Below are positions 1 to 8,625 of a stretch of 64,000 bases of DNA, piece after piece. The translations under genes were made by a program, and so were the position numbers. The DNA comes from Actinomycetota bacterium (GTDB lineage: Bacteria; Actinomycetota; Acidimicrobiia; Acidimicrobiales; Ilumatobacteraceae): NCBI GenBank assembly GCA_016700055.1, contig CP064997.1, forward strand, positions 2,046,001 to 2,110,000, read 5' to 3'. The notes beneath the pieces were generated by a model. The model saw only the letters and a list, made by a program, of their open reading frames with translations. It had not been told where the DNA came from and ran no database searches. Positions within the stretch are counted from its first letter, which is position 1, and each line of letters opens with the position of its first letter.

Positions 1-47
1 AGGTCAAGGGTGGCCAGCGACAAGGCGGAGGGGAAACAGGCAGGCGG

Positions 48-722
48 ATGAGCACGACACAGCGGATCGGCTTCCACTTCGACGTGATGTGCCCGTGGGC
101 CTACGAGGCCTCGGTCTGGATCCGCGAGGTCCGTGGCGCGATCGGCCTGCAGATCGACTGGCGGTTCTTCTCGCTGGAGGAGATCAACCGGAGCGTCGGC
201 AAGTTGCACCCGTGGGAGCGGGAGTGGTCATACGGGTGGGGATTGCTCCGCGTCGCCGCGCTGCTGCGCCGGCGGTCGATGGAGGAGTGCGACCGCTTCT
301 ACGCGGTGGCCGGTCGCGCGCTGCACGTAGAGGGCCGCAAGCCGCACCGACCCGAGGTGGCCGCGGAGCTGCTCGCCTCGATCGACCTCGACCCGGCGAT
401 CGTCGATGCGGCGATCAAGGACCCGACCACACACGACGACGTCCGCGCCGACCACGAGGCCGTCGTGTCCCACGGGGGCTTCGGCGTGCCGACGCTCGTG
501 TTCGACGACGGCAGCCACCTGTACGGGCCGGTGATGACCCCTGCCCCCACCGGCGACGACGCGCTGGCGCTATGGGAACTGGTGCTGGCCACCCGCCGGT
601 TCCCGCACCTGTACGAGATCAAGCGCCCGAAGACCGACGCGGACGTCGCCCACATCGCCGAGCGGTTCCGCCCCTACCTGAGTGCTCGCGACTGGGAGTC
701 ACGCGAACGGCCCGCCCGTTGA
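48..722 (+). CDS. Rv2466c-like DsbA-family thioredoxin-fold protein
   Basis: The 224-residue protein has the thioredoxin-fold plan of the DsbA/FrnE group. The active-site turn C15-P16-W17-A18 sits after the first beta strand, and the cis-proline loop GVPTLVF lies near residue 145. The C-terminal FPHLYEIKRPKT stretch and the overall length match the mycothiol-dependent nitroreductase Rv2466c of Mycobacterium as I remember it. That enzyme has CPWC; here the second cysteine is Ala, so only the nucleophilic cysteine remains. Such a protein could work by a monothiol (mycothiol-mixed disulfide) route, but this is inference. ATG start with a GGAGGGG stretch about 15 bases upstream. The substrate is unknown. 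Confidence 0.75.
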   Translation: MSTTQRIGFHFDVMCPWAYEASVWIREVRGAIGLQIDWRFFSLEEINRSVGKLHPWEREWSYGWGLLRVAALLRRRSMEECDRFYAVAGRALHVEGRKPHRPEVAAELLASIDLDPAIVDAAIKDPTTHDDVRADHEAVVSHGGFGVPTLVFDDGSHLYGPVMTPAPTGDDALALWELVLATRRFPHLYEIKRPKTDADVAHIAERFRPYLSARDWESRERPAR

Positions 723-752
723 GTGGCCGAAGGCCGAACCGATCGGATCCCA

Positions 753-1304
753 TTAGGTGAAGTCGACCTCGGCGGTGTCGACCGCGGCCGCGCGGCGCCC
801 CGGTGCGGCCTGATTGCGCCAGTAGAGGTTGGTGTGAGCGATCACCAACTCCGGGTCAGGCGCGCCGTATTGGCTCAGGTCTTCGGTGGTGTGCGCGTCG
901 GCGACGAGCGTGACGTCGTAGCCACGCGCGAAGGCGCCGTGGATGGTGGAGCGCACGCATGCGTCGGTCTGGGCGCCGGCGACGACGAGGCGGCCAATGC
1001 CCCGCTCGCCGAGGATCGCCTCCAGGTCGGTGCCCTCGAAGGAGTCGCCGAAGTTCTTGTGGACGAGCGGTTCGGCGGGCTCGCGCACGAGCTCGGGGAC
1101 GTACTGCCAGCCGTCGCTGTCGCGCGGGAGGTCGTCGTCGGAGTGCTGCACCCAGATCACCGGTGCATCGGCCGATCGCGCCTTGGCGACCAGGGTGTTG
1201 ATGTTCTCGATGACGGCGTCGCGGTTGTAGGCGCCGCCGACGACGTCGTTCTGCACGTCGATGACGACCAACGCCGTGTTCGGCCGATCGGGGAGGGTGG
1301 TCAT
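753..1304 (-). CDS. Isochorismatase-family cysteine hydrolase
   Basis: The 183-residue protein belongs to the isochorismatase-like hydrolases. The catalytic triad is visible: D16 in VVIDVQND, K83 in VHKNFGDSFE, and C116 in AGAQTDACVRST. The family hydrolyses amides or vinyl ethers such as nicotinamide, N-carbamoyl compounds or isochorismate, and the sequence does not fix the substrate. The ATG is preceded by GAGG at a normal distance. It is convergent with the upstream thioredoxin-fold gene and divergent from the CDF transporter, so it is probably monocistronic. Confidence 0.85.
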   Translation of the reverse strand: MTTLPDRPNTALVVIDVQNDVVGGAYNRDAVIENINTLVAKARSADAPVIWVQHSDDDLPRDSDGWQYVPELVREPAEPLVHKNFGDSFEGTDLEAILGERGIGRLVVAGAQTDACVRSTIHGAFARGYDVTLVADAHTTEDLSQYGAPDPELVIAHTNLYWRNQAAPGRRAAAVDTAEVDFT

Positions 1305-1405
1305 TCGAAACCTCGCTCTCGCGTGGACGGAGTGCCGAACCTACCGGGCCGCGCCGGGCCTGCCGGCCGACCCGCTCGTGCAAGGCGATCGTTACGCTGG
1401 ATCGG

Positions 1406-2311
1406 GTGGCCGAGGAGGACAGCAACGTAGAGAAGCGGTTGCTGGTCGTGTCGATGGTCGCCGCCGCAGTGCTCGGCGTGGTCGGCGTGGTGTGGGGGAT
1501 CCTCGTCGGCTCGCAGATGATCCTGCTCGACGGCATCTACTCCTTCGTCGGCATCGTCTTGTCCGGGCTGCTGCTCTGGGCGTCTGCGTTGTCCGAGCGT
1601 GAGCCCACACGCCGCTTCCAGTTCGGCATGGAGGCAGCGACGCCGCTCGCGATCGCGATCCAGGCCTTCGTCCTCCTCGCCACGCTGCTCTACGCGGCGG
1701 TCGAGGCGGTGTACGCCTTGCGCAGCGGGGGCAGCGAGATCACGGCCGGCTGGGGCATCGCCTACGGCGTCGTGGCCGCCGTCTCCTGCGTGCTGGCGGC
1801 CGTCGAGCTGGGGCGCCGGTCCGGTCATTCGGACCTGCTGCTGTCCGAAGCAGCGGCGTGGCGTGTGGCGGCGTGGCGCGGGGCCGGCATGGTGGTCGGG
1901 TTCGTCGTTCTGCTCTTGTTGCAGCGCTCGCGCTGGTCGGAGGCGGCGCCGTACGTCGACCCGGCGATGGTGATCATCTCGTGCGTCGCGCTGCTGCCCA
2001 CCCCGCTCGGTCTGCTCAGACGTACGGTCGCCGAGTTGCTCGAGGGCGCGCCGGGGCGTGAGATCAGCGAGCTCGTGCACGCGGCGGTTCGCGAGGTACA
2101 GGCCGCGGCGAGCCTCGACGAGCCGACCGTGCACCTGTCGAAGGTGGGCTCGAAGCTCTACGTCGAGATGAACACCACGGCCGGGCCGGACACGACGATC
2201 AGCCAGGAGCACGAGGTGCGCGAGGCATTGCGCCGCCGCCTCGACGCGTTGCCCTACGAGGTGTGGCTGAACGTCGAGCTACGGCCCCGCGAGCCGGTCA
2301 CCGAGCCGTAG
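1406..2311 (+). CDS. Cation diffusion facilitator (CDF) family transporter
   Basis: This 301-residue membrane protein has about five or six hydrophobic segments in the first 210 residues. The CDF hallmark LLDGIYSFVGIVLS occurs in the second segment, and a second acidic site YVDPAMVII lies near residue 180. A soluble C-terminal domain follows (PTVHLSKVGSKLYVEMN onward), as expected for the CDF cytoplasmic dimerisation domain. It probably exports divalent cations by proton antiport; the metal cannot be told. The GTG start gives an N-terminus of ordinary length. Its 3' end overlaps the convergent aminopeptidase gene by 14 bases. Confidence 0.75.
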   Translation: MAEEDSNVEKRLLVVSMVAAAVLGVVGVVWGILVGSQMILLDGIYSFVGIVLSGLLLWASALSEREPTRRFQFGMEAATPLAIAIQAFVLLATLLYAAVEAVYALRSGGSEITAGWGIAYGVVAAVSCVLAAVELGRRSGHSDLLLSEAAAWRVAAWRGAGMVVGFVVLLLLQRSRWSEAAPYVDPAMVIISCVALLPTPLGLLRRTVAELLEGAPGREISELVHAAVREVQAAASLDEPTVHLSKVGSKLYVEMNTTAGPDTTISQEHEVREALRRRLDALPYEVWLNVELRPREPVTEP

Positions 2312-3791
2312 GCGTGAACGCGCACACCGCGTGCGCGAGCAGCCGCGCGCCGAAGCCGCTGCAGCCGGGAACGAGCACCGAGCGGCGGGCGTCGGCCTGG
2401 GACGGCCCGGCGATGTCGATGTGAGCCCACGGCGAATCGCCGACGAACTCGCTCAAGAACAGTGCGGACAGGATCGCGTCGGGCAGGCCGACAGGCGCGC
2501 AGTTGGTCATGTCGGCCGTGAGCGAATCGAGCATCCGTCTGTAGGGGCGGTGCATCGGGAACTGCCACACCAGCTCGCCGCTGATCGCGGCGGCGGCCTT
2601 GACCTGCTCGACCAACGCCTGGTCGTTGCCCATCACAGCGGCCATCTCCGAGCCGAGGGCGCGAGCGGCCGAGCCGGTGAGGGTGGCGATGTCGAAGATC
2701 GCGTCGGGCTTCGCTTCGGCGGCCAGCACCAGGGCGTCGGCGATGACGAGGCGACCCTCGGCGTCGGTGTCCATCACCTCGACCGTCTTGCCGTTGCGCA
2801 TGGTCAGTACGTCGCCGAGTGCCGTGGCGGTGCCGGAGGGCATGTTGTCGGTGCACATCAGATACCCGACGACCTCGGCGGTGCAGCCGAGCTCCTTCAG
2901 CGCGCACATCGTGGCGAACACGGCCGCCGCGCCCGACATGTCGTTCTTCATCTGGGCATGCCACTGGTCGGAGGGCTTCAGGCTCAGCCCACCGGAGTCG
3001 TACATCACGCCCTTGCCGACCAAGGCAAGGCGCGCGGTGGGCGAACCGGCCGGGCGGTACGTGAGCTGGATCATCCGCGGCGGTTCGACCGAGCCGGCGT
3101 TGATGCCGAGGATGCCGCCCATGCGCATCTCGCGCAGCTGGTCCTTGCCGAAGATCTCCACCTCGAGCCCGCGCTCTGGTCCGAGCTCCACCGCGAGGTC
3201 GGCGAACTTGGCCGCCGACAGGTAGTTGTGCGGGGTGTTGGCGAGGTCGCGCGACATGGCCGTCGCCCCGGCGAGGACGCGGCCCCGCGACGCGCCGGCC
3301 TCGGCAGCAGAGCTGCGGCCGCCGTCGGCGACCAGCGTGAGCGCGGCCACCGGCGTGCCGGCGGCCTTCTTCCGCAGCGCGTCGTAGGAGTAGCGCGACA
3401 GCACAACCCCCTCGACGACGGCCTCGGCGGCCACCTCGTCGGCGACACCGTCGACCGCGGGGAGCTGTACGGCGAGCTGGTCGAGCTTGCCGGTGGCGTG
3501 GGCGAACGCCGCCGCGGCGTCGCGCAGTGCGCTCGCGTCGGGTGCGTCGCCGATGCCGCTCACGACCACGATCGGCGCGTCCGCGCTCGGCACGACGAGC
3601 GTGGAGCCGAGACTGCCGTCGAACCCGAGTGCTTCCAGGCGGGCCCGGTCGAGGCCGACCCGCGGGGGCACGTCTCCGCTCGGGCTGAGCAGCAATCCGA
3701 GCGCCGTCGCCCCGGTCGGCACGTCGGCGGCCACCGATACCTCGGTCGAGACGGCGATCGAAGGAACGGGGGAGAAGGCGGCTTCGGGCAT
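2298..3791 (-). CDS. pepA: Leucyl aminopeptidase (M17)
   Basis: A 497-residue cytosolic M17 metallopeptidase that removes N-terminal residues from peptides. The C-terminal catalytic domain carries VGKGVMYDSGGLSLKP (K260, D265, K272), D284 in KNDMSGAA, and DTDAEGR (D343, E345, R347), which are the di-metal ligands and catalytic residues of PepA. The reading frame extends 31 codons further upstream, but the ATG at 3791 is preferred because AGGAG lies a few bases before it. The gene is divergent from the SLC13-type permease with about 100 bases between. Confidence 0.93.
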   Translation of the reverse strand: MPEAAFSPVPSIAVSTEVSVAADVPTGATALGLLLSPSGDVPPRVGLDRARLEALGFDGSLGSTLVVPSADAPIVVVSGIGDAPDASALRDAAAAFAHATGKLDQLAVQLPAVDGVADEVAAEAVVEGVVLSRYSYDALRKKAAGTPVAALTLVADGGRSSAAEAGASRGRVLAGATAMSRDLANTPHNYLSAAKFADLAVELGPERGLEVEIFGKDQLREMRMGGILGINAGSVEPPRMIQLTYRPAGSPTARLALVGKGVMYDSGGLSLKPSDQWHAQMKNDMSGAAAVFATMCALKELGCTAEVVGYLMCTDNMPSGTATALGDVLTMRNGKTVEVMDTDAEGRLVIADALVLAAEAKPDAIFDIATLTGSAARALGSEMAAVMGNDQALVEQVKAAAAISGELVWQFPMHRPYRRMLDSLTADMTNCAPVGLPDAILSALFLSEFVGDSPWAHIDIAGPSQADARRSVLVPGCSGFGARLLAHAVCAFTPTAR

Positions 3792-3890
3792 CGGGGCTCC
3801 TCGCGGCGATGAAGGGTGAGCGTGACCAAGATTAGGACGCGATCGAACAGCGACAGGTCGGAGTCGACCGGCGAGGCTTAGCATCCGCCC

Positions 3891-5453
3891 GTGGACGAGA
3901 GCCAGATCACCTACCTCGTGCTCGCCGGCGCTGTCGTCCTCTTCGTCTCGGGCAAGGTGCCTGTAGCCCTCGTCGCCGTCGGGGTCTCGCTGTCGCTCTG
4001 GGCGACCGATGTGCTCGAACTGGACCAGGCACTGGCCGGATTCGGCGACCCGACGGTGCTGTTCATCGCCGCCCTGTTCGTGGTCGCCGACGCGCTCGAG
4101 TCCACCGGCGTGACCGCGTGGATCGGCCAGCAGATGCTCGCTCGTGCGGGCAACGGACGAGCACGCATCGTGGCGATCGTGATGGTGGTCTGCGCGGTGA
4201 TCACCGCCTTCATCACCCCGAACGCGTCCGTAGCGGCACTGATCCCCGCCGTCGTCGTCATCTCCATCCGCACCCGGCTACCGGCTTCGCAGCTACTGAT
4301 GCCTCTCGCCTTCGGCGCCCACGCCGGTGCACTGCTCGCCCTCACGGGGAGCCCCGTCAACGTGTTGGTCTCCGAAGCCGGCGAAGAGAGCGGGGCGGGT
4401 GGCTTCGGGTTCTTCTCCTTTGCCCTCGTCGGCATCCCGCTGCTGATCGGAAGCGTCGTGATCGCGGCCTTCCTCGGATCGCGTGTGCTGCCGTCGCGCA
4501 GTGGACGCAGCATGCCGCGCGACTTCAGCTCGCTCGCGTCGACGCTCCTGCGCGAGTACGAGCTCGAACACGACGTGGACGACCTGTTCACCCGCAAGAA
4601 GGGCGTAGCCGAGGTGGTCGTCCCCCCGCGTTCACCACTCGTCGGGCAGAAGGTGTTCCGCGGCATGGTCACCGAGTCCGGTGAGCTGATCGTCATCGGC
4701 ATCGGCCGCGACGGCGAGGATCTCGGCCACCGCGACGTCGAGCTGCGCGCCGGTGACTCGCTGCTGCTGCGCGGAACCTGGGAGGCGCTCGACCGCCAGA
4801 TCGACGACGAGGTCCTGACCGTCGACGAGCCAGACGCCGTCCGGCGCCAGGTGGTGGCGCTCGGCCTGGGGGCAAAGGAGGCCATGATCGTGCTCGCCGC
4901 GATGGTGGCGCTGCTCATCACCGGCGCGGTGCCGCCCGCCGTTGCCGGCCTTCTGGCCGCCGGCGCGCTGGTGCTGTTGGGGGTCACCACGATGGAGCGT
5001 GCCTACCGAGCGATCTCCTGGACGACGGTGATCCTCGTGGCCGGCATGATCCCGCTGTCCACCGCGATGCAGACGTCCGGGGCCGCCGGGGAGATCGCCG
5101 ACTTGCTCGTCGACCTGGTCGGCGACTCGGGGCCGCGCATCTTGCTCATCGCGCTGTTCGTGCTCGTCGCGGTGCTGGGCCAGCTCATCTCCAACACCGC
5201 CACCGCCCTCATCGTGATCCCCATCGCGATCTCCGCCGCTGCCGAGCTCGACGTGTCGCCCCGACCGGTGCTGATGGCGGTCAACGTGGCCGCCGCGGCC
5301 GCCCTGCTCACCCCGGTGGCGACCCCGGCGAACATGATGGTCATGGAACCGGGCGGCTACCGCTTCGGCGACTACTGGAAGCTCGGGTTGCCGCTCCTCG
5401 CCTGGTTCTTCGTCGTCGCCGTCTTCATCACCCCGTTGATCTGGCGCTTCTGA
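3891..5453 (+). CDS. SLC13/DASS-family permease with TrkA-C domain
   Basis: The 520-residue polytopic protein has two hydrophobic halves, about residues 5-200 and 315-520, each with the SLC13-type repeat (ITPNASVAALIPAVV in the first, SNTATALIVIPIAISAAAEL in the second). Between them is a soluble regulator-of-conductance TrkA-C domain at about residues 215-300 (VVVPPRSPLVGQKVFRG). Family members move sulfate, dicarboxylates or other anions with Na+ or H+; the substrate is not evident. It starts with GTG. A hairpin follows the stop. Confidence 0.85.
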   Translation: MDESQITYLVLAGAVVLFVSGKVPVALVAVGVSLSLWATDVLELDQALAGFGDPTVLFIAALFVVADALESTGVTAWIGQQMLARAGNGRARIVAIVMVVCAVITAFITPNASVAALIPAVVVISIRTRLPASQLLMPLAFGAHAGALLALTGSPVNVLVSEAGEESGAGGFGFFSFALVGIPLLIGSVVIAAFLGSRVLPSRSGRSMPRDFSSLASTLLREYELEHDVDDLFTRKKGVAEVVVPPRSPLVGQKVFRGMVTESGELIVIGIGRDGEDLGHRDVELRAGDSLLLRGTWEALDRQIDDEVLTVDEPDAVRRQVVALGLGAKEAMIVLAAMVALLITGAVPPAVAGLLAAGALVLLGVTTMERAYRAISWTTVILVAGMIPLSTAMQTSGAAGEIADLLVDLVGDSGPRILLIALFVLVAVLGQLISNTATALIVIPIAISAAAELDVSPRPVLMAVNVAAAAALLTPVATPANMMVMEPGGYRFGDYWKLGLPLLAWFFVVAVFITPLIWRF

Positions 5454-5502
5454 GGGCGGCACGCGCAGCGAGAGCCGCCAGCTCCGCAAGCGCCGCGAGC
5501 GC

Positions 5503-5534
5503 GCCCCACTTCTCGGTCGGATAACGCGTGGGGG
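5503..5534. terminator. Possible terminator-like hairpin after the SLC13 gene
   Basis: CCCCAC at 5504-5509 pairs with GTGGGG at 5528-5533 around an 18-base loop. The loop contains TTCTCGGTCGGAT, a 13-base string that recurs exactly in the inverted repeat at 9064-9124. There is no T-tract, so termination would not be of the classical intrinsic type. Confidence 0.35.
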
Positions 5535-5567
5535 GGCGGGCGGGTGGTCCGCCAGAAGGGGGGAATA

Positions 5568-5599
5568 GATGATATGTCAATGATGTTTGATGATCTGTC
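5568..5599 (+). promoter_or_regulatory. Direct repeat GATGATnTGTC upstream of pirin gene
   Basis: GATGATATGTC at 5568-5578 and GATGATCTGTC at 5589-5599 match at 10 of 11 positions and start 21 bases apart, two helical turns. They lie in an AT-richer island of an otherwise GC-rich intergenic stretch, 40-70 bases before the pirin start. A regulator site is plausible but unproven. Confidence 0.35.
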
Positions 5600-5638
5600 G
5601 AGCGGTGTATGAGCACCGGACAGGAGGAACCGAGGTCG

Positions 5639-6505
5639 ATGAGCGACGAGCGCAAGGTGTTCGGGGTGTTCGGGGGCCGCGGGTTCCACTGGGTGGGTGA
5701 CGGCTTCCACGTCACGCAGGTGTTCCCCGGCGCGCACGACCTGGGGGAGCGGATCAGTCCGTTCCTGCTGATGGACTACCACGCGCCCTACGACTACCCG
5801 GCGACGGACACCCCGCGCGGCGTAGGGGTGCACCCGCATCGGGGTTTCGAGACCGTGACGCTCGCGTTCGAGGGGGCGCTCGCGCACCACGACTCGACCG
5901 GGGCCGGCGGGGTGATCCGCGCCGGTGACGTGCAGTGGATGACCGCTGCCAGCGGGATCTTGCACAAGGAGTACCACGAGTCCGAATGGGCCAAGACCGG
6001 CGGGCGGATGCACATGATGCAGCTCTGGGTCAACCTTCCCGCCGCGCACAAGATGGACCCGCCCGGTTACCAGCCGCTCTCCGCCGCCGACATGGGCACC
6101 GTCGAGCTGGAAGGCGGCACCGTGACGGTGATCGCCGGCGAGTACCGTGGCGTCGAGGGCCCGGCCCGCACGGTCACGCCGATCAACCTGTGGCGGGTCG
6201 AGCTTCGCCCGGGCGGGTCGATCGACATGTCCTTCCCCGCCACCGACAACGCCGCCGTGTTCGTGATGGAAGGGTCCGTCGACGTGAACGGAACCACGGC
6301 CGGCGAGCATCACCTGGTGCTGTTCGAGAACGAGGGCACCGACATCCACGTCGCCGCCCCGACGGGAGCGCACCTCCTCGTGCTCGAGGGCACCCCCCTC
6401 GGTGAGCCGGTGCTGTTCCACGGGCCGTTCGTGATGAACACCCGCGCCGAGCTGATGCAGGCGTACGAGGACTTCGAGCTCGGCCGCTTCGGCCAGCTCG
6501 TCTAG
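5639..6505 (+). CDS. Pirin-family protein
   Basis: A 288-residue bicupin of the pirin family. The metal-binding residues are present: H65 and H67 in HPHRGFETV, H109 and E111 in ILHKEYHE. Bacterial pirins act as quercetinases or as redox-dependent regulators of metabolic enzymes; the role here is undetermined. The ATG at 5639 is preferred over an in-frame ATG ten codons upstream because AGGAGG falls between the two. The small acetyltransferase gene follows after 18 bases and probably shares the transcript. Confidence 0.88.
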   Translation: MSDERKVFGVFGGRGFHWVGDGFHVTQVFPGAHDLGERISPFLLMDYHAPYDYPATDTPRGVGVHPHRGFETVTLAFEGALAHHDSTGAGGVIRAGDVQWMTAASGILHKEYHESEWAKTGGRMHMMQLWVNLPAAHKMDPPGYQPLSAADMGTVELEGGTVTVIAGEYRGVEGPARTVTPINLWRVELRPGGSIDMSFPATDNAAVFVMEGSVDVNGTTAGEHHLVLFENEGTDIHVAAPTGAHLLVLEGTPLGEPVLFHGPFVMNTRAELMQAYEDFELGRFGQLV

Positions 6506-6523
6506 CAGCCGAGAGGACGAGCG

Positions 6524-6835
6524 ATGACGACCACGGTGCGCGACAACGCCGGCGAGCACCGGTACGAGATCTGGGAGGACGGCACGCTCGCCGGGTTCGT
6601 CGTATACGAGTTGGACGGCGACGTCGCCGACTTCGTCCACACCGAGACGCTCGCCGGGTTCGAGGGCCGCGGGCTCGCCTCGACGCTGGTGCGCGGCGCG
6701 CTCGACGACGCCCGCCGCCGGGGCTGGCAGGTACGACCCTTCTGCCCGTACGTGCGTGGGTTCATCGAACGCCACGGCGAGTACCTCGACCTCGTGCCGC
6801 GGGACTCACGGGAGTTGTTCGGCCTGCCCCTGTAG
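6524..6835 (+). CDS. NATD1/YidJ-like GCN5-related N-acetyltransferase
   Basis: The 103-residue protein matches the short GNAT subgroup. It has a hydrophobic strand AGFVVYEL, the HTETLAGFEGRGLASTLV acetyl-CoA loop (G-R-G-L-A at about residues 48-55), and the VRPFCPYVRGFIERHGEYLDL C-terminal motif typical of the group. The substrate is unknown. It lies 18 bases after the pirin gene with a GAGGACGAGCG ribosome-binding region. Confidence 0.85.
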   Translation: MTTTVRDNAGEHRYEIWEDGTLAGFVVYELDGDVADFVHTETLAGFEGRGLASTLVRGALDDARRRGWQVRPFCPYVRGFIERHGEYLDLVPRDSRELFGLPL

Positions 6836-6855
6836 CTCGAAGGATCGCGAGCGGT

Positions 6856-7293
6856 TCACTCCCGCCGGAAGGTGACGCGCCAGTCGCCGCCGTCGAGAGG
6901 GTCGGCGACGTAGGCGAAGCCCTGCTCGGACAGCACCCCCTCGAGCGGTATCGGCTCGAACGGTGCGTAGACGACCAGCACCTCGCCGTCGCCGACCCGC
7001 CCGGCGGCGTCCATGATCTCGGCGAAGGGCTCGTCGCCGCGAGCGAGCGTCGGGCGCGCGTCGACCACGCGGGCGGTACTCGTGATGTCGATCGCCCAGA
7101 CCTCGGGGCCTTGCTCCACGTACTCCCACCCGAAATGACCGGGCCGGGTCGCTTCCAGCTGATACCGCAGCGGCGCCGGGTCGTGGTCGTTGACCAGGCG
7201 CAGCGCCTCGCCGGTGGCCAGCGCGTCGAGACGCTCGAAGATCGTCTCGTGGCGCACCCGGGGCGGGATCGGTCTCACGTCGAGCGTCTGCAC
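6856..7293 (-). CDS. Protein with two DUF2249 domains
   Basis: The 145-residue protein contains two copies of DUF2249. The first, about residues 3-70, has LDVRPIPPRVRH, LVNDHDPAPLRYQLEA and GWEYVEQGPEVW. The second, about residues 75-143, runs from VVDARPTLARGDEPF to DWRVTFRR. These domains have a TusA-like fold and are often found next to hemerythrin, DUF59 or nitrogen-oxide-related genes in other bacteria. No biochemical role is established that I can name. It is divergent from the methyltransferase gene. Confidence 0.75.
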   Translation of the reverse strand: MQTLDVRPIPPRVRHETIFERLDALATGEALRLVNDHDPAPLRYQLEATRPGHFGWEYVEQGPEVWAIDITSTARVVDARPTLARGDEPFAEIMDAAGRVGDGEVLVVYAPFEPIPLEGVLSEQGFAYVADPLDGGDWRVTFRRE

Positions 7294-7431
7294 TCGCTGT
7301 CCTCCTGGCCGAGGTCGGCTGCCGATGCCGGCAGGTGTTCTTCTACTCTAGGCCTGAAAAACCCGTCCGGCGAAGGGGCCGGGCGAGCCCACGTAGGGTG
7401 TCCGGACTGGGCGCAACCTTCTGGGGGTGTG

Positions 7432-8220
7432 ATGGAGCCGACCAAGGGCGTTGGTGCCGCGTTCGGCTCCGCTGCGGGGTACGAGCTGTTCATGGGCCGG
7501 TACTCGCGACCGCTCGCCGTCGTCTTCGCCGACGCCGCCGGCGTCGCGCCCGGGCAAGCGGCGCTGGACGTCGGCTGCGGGTCCGGCGCGCTGACGACGG
7601 TGCTCGTCCACCGGCTGGGCGCAGGGTGCGTGGCGGCGTGTGACCCCTCGAGACCGATGGTCGAGACGTGCGCGGTGAACCACCGCGGAGCCGCGGTCGT
7701 CCAGGCGCGGGCCGAGGAGCTTCCGTTCGGCAGCGACCGGTTCGACGTCGTGCTGACCGAGCTCGTACTTCACTTCGTGGCGGATCCGGAGGCCGCCGTC
7801 GGTGAACTGCGGCGAGTCGCGCGCCCGGGTGGGACGATCGCAGCTTGCGTGTGGGACTTCGCCGAAAAGATGGAGATGCTGCGCCACTTCTGGGACGCGG
7901 CACTGACCGTCGACGCCGCCGCCCCCGACGAGGCGCGCACGCTCCGCTTCGGCGCAAGGGGTGAGATCGCCGAGCTGTTCACGACGGCTGGCCTGACCGA
8001 TGTGGTCGAGACGACGCTGCGGGTCAGCTCGACATACGAGGACTTCGACGAGCTGTGGTCGGGTTACCTCGCGGGGATCGGCCCGGCGGGATCCTTCTGC
8101 CTCTCCCTACCCGACCGAGATCGCGGCGCGTTGCGCGCTGCGTTGTTCGACCGTCTCGGTTCTCCTACCGGCGGGTTCACCCTCGGCGCCACCGCGCGCT
8201 GTGGCCTCGCCCGGGTGTGA
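7432..8220 (+). CDS. Class I SAM-dependent methyltransferase
   Basis: The 262-residue protein has the SAM-binding motif I ALDVGCGSGALTTVL (about residues 44-58), an acidic motif AACDPSRPMVE and motif FDVVLTELVLHFVADPEAAVGELRRVARPGG, as in the UbiE/Methyltransf_11 group. The substrate is unknown. The reading frame is open about 107 codons further upstream, but the ATG at 7432 begins at the natural domain boundary and lies downstream of the divergent DUF2249 gene. Confidence 0.82.
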   Translation: MEPTKGVGAAFGSAAGYELFMGRYSRPLAVVFADAAGVAPGQAALDVGCGSGALTTVLVHRLGAGCVAACDPSRPMVETCAVNHRGAAVVQARAEELPFGSDRFDVVLTELVLHFVADPEAAVGELRRVARPGGTIAACVWDFAEKMEMLRHFWDAALTVDAAAPDEARTLRFGARGEIAELFTTAGLTDVVETTLRVSSTYEDFDELWSGYLAGIGPAGSFCLSLPDRDRGALRAALFDRLGSPTGGFTLGATARCGLARV

Positions 8221-8232
8221 CAAGCTCCCCGC

Positions 8233-8625
8233 GTGGCTGCGCGGGTCACCCAACGGGTCGCGGTCGACGAGGTCGCCGACCTCGTCACGCGAGCGCCACG
8301 AGCGGCCATCGCGTTTGCCGGCGCCGACGGGCCCCAGATCCTGCCGGTCGCGCTGCGCGTCGACGGCGAGACGATGAGCGTCGGCGTCGACCGAGGGGCA
8401 GTGCCCGAAGGCGGGCTCCCGCCTCAGATCACACTCGTCTCCGACGACGGCCGGTTCTGGTTCGAGCTACGCGCGGTGGTGTGGCGGGGAGTCGCCGCTT
8501 CCGCGCCCGAGGCCGCCGGCACGACCGACGAGGAGCGCCTCACGTGGTACCGGTTCGAGCCGCGCCGAGTGGCGGCGTGGGACTACTCGAGGCTCCACGA
8601 GGTCCACGACGAGGAACCGGGATGA
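8233..8625 (+). CDS. Small split-barrel-like hypothetical protein
   Basis: The 130-residue protein begins with GTG. Alternating beta-strand patterns (AAIAFAGADGPQILPVALRVDGETMSVGV) resemble the split-barrel fold of pyridoxamine-phosphate-oxidase-like proteins, and the next gene clearly belongs to that family and overlaps this one by four bases (ATGA). No catalytic or cofactor residues can be assigned. It starts 12 bases after the methyltransferase stop, so the three genes may be co-transcribed. Confidence 0.6.
   Translation: MAARVTQRVAVDEVADLVTRAPRAAIAFAGADGPQILPVALRVDGETMSVGVDRGAVPEGGLPPQITLVSDDGRFWFELRAVVWRGVAASAPEAAGTTDEERLTWYRFEPRRVAAWDYSRLHEVHDEEPG

Noticed and set aside
2331..3812. A 493-codon plus-strand open frame over pepA
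   Set aside because: The opposite strand carries complete M17 catalytic motifs and a good ribosome site.
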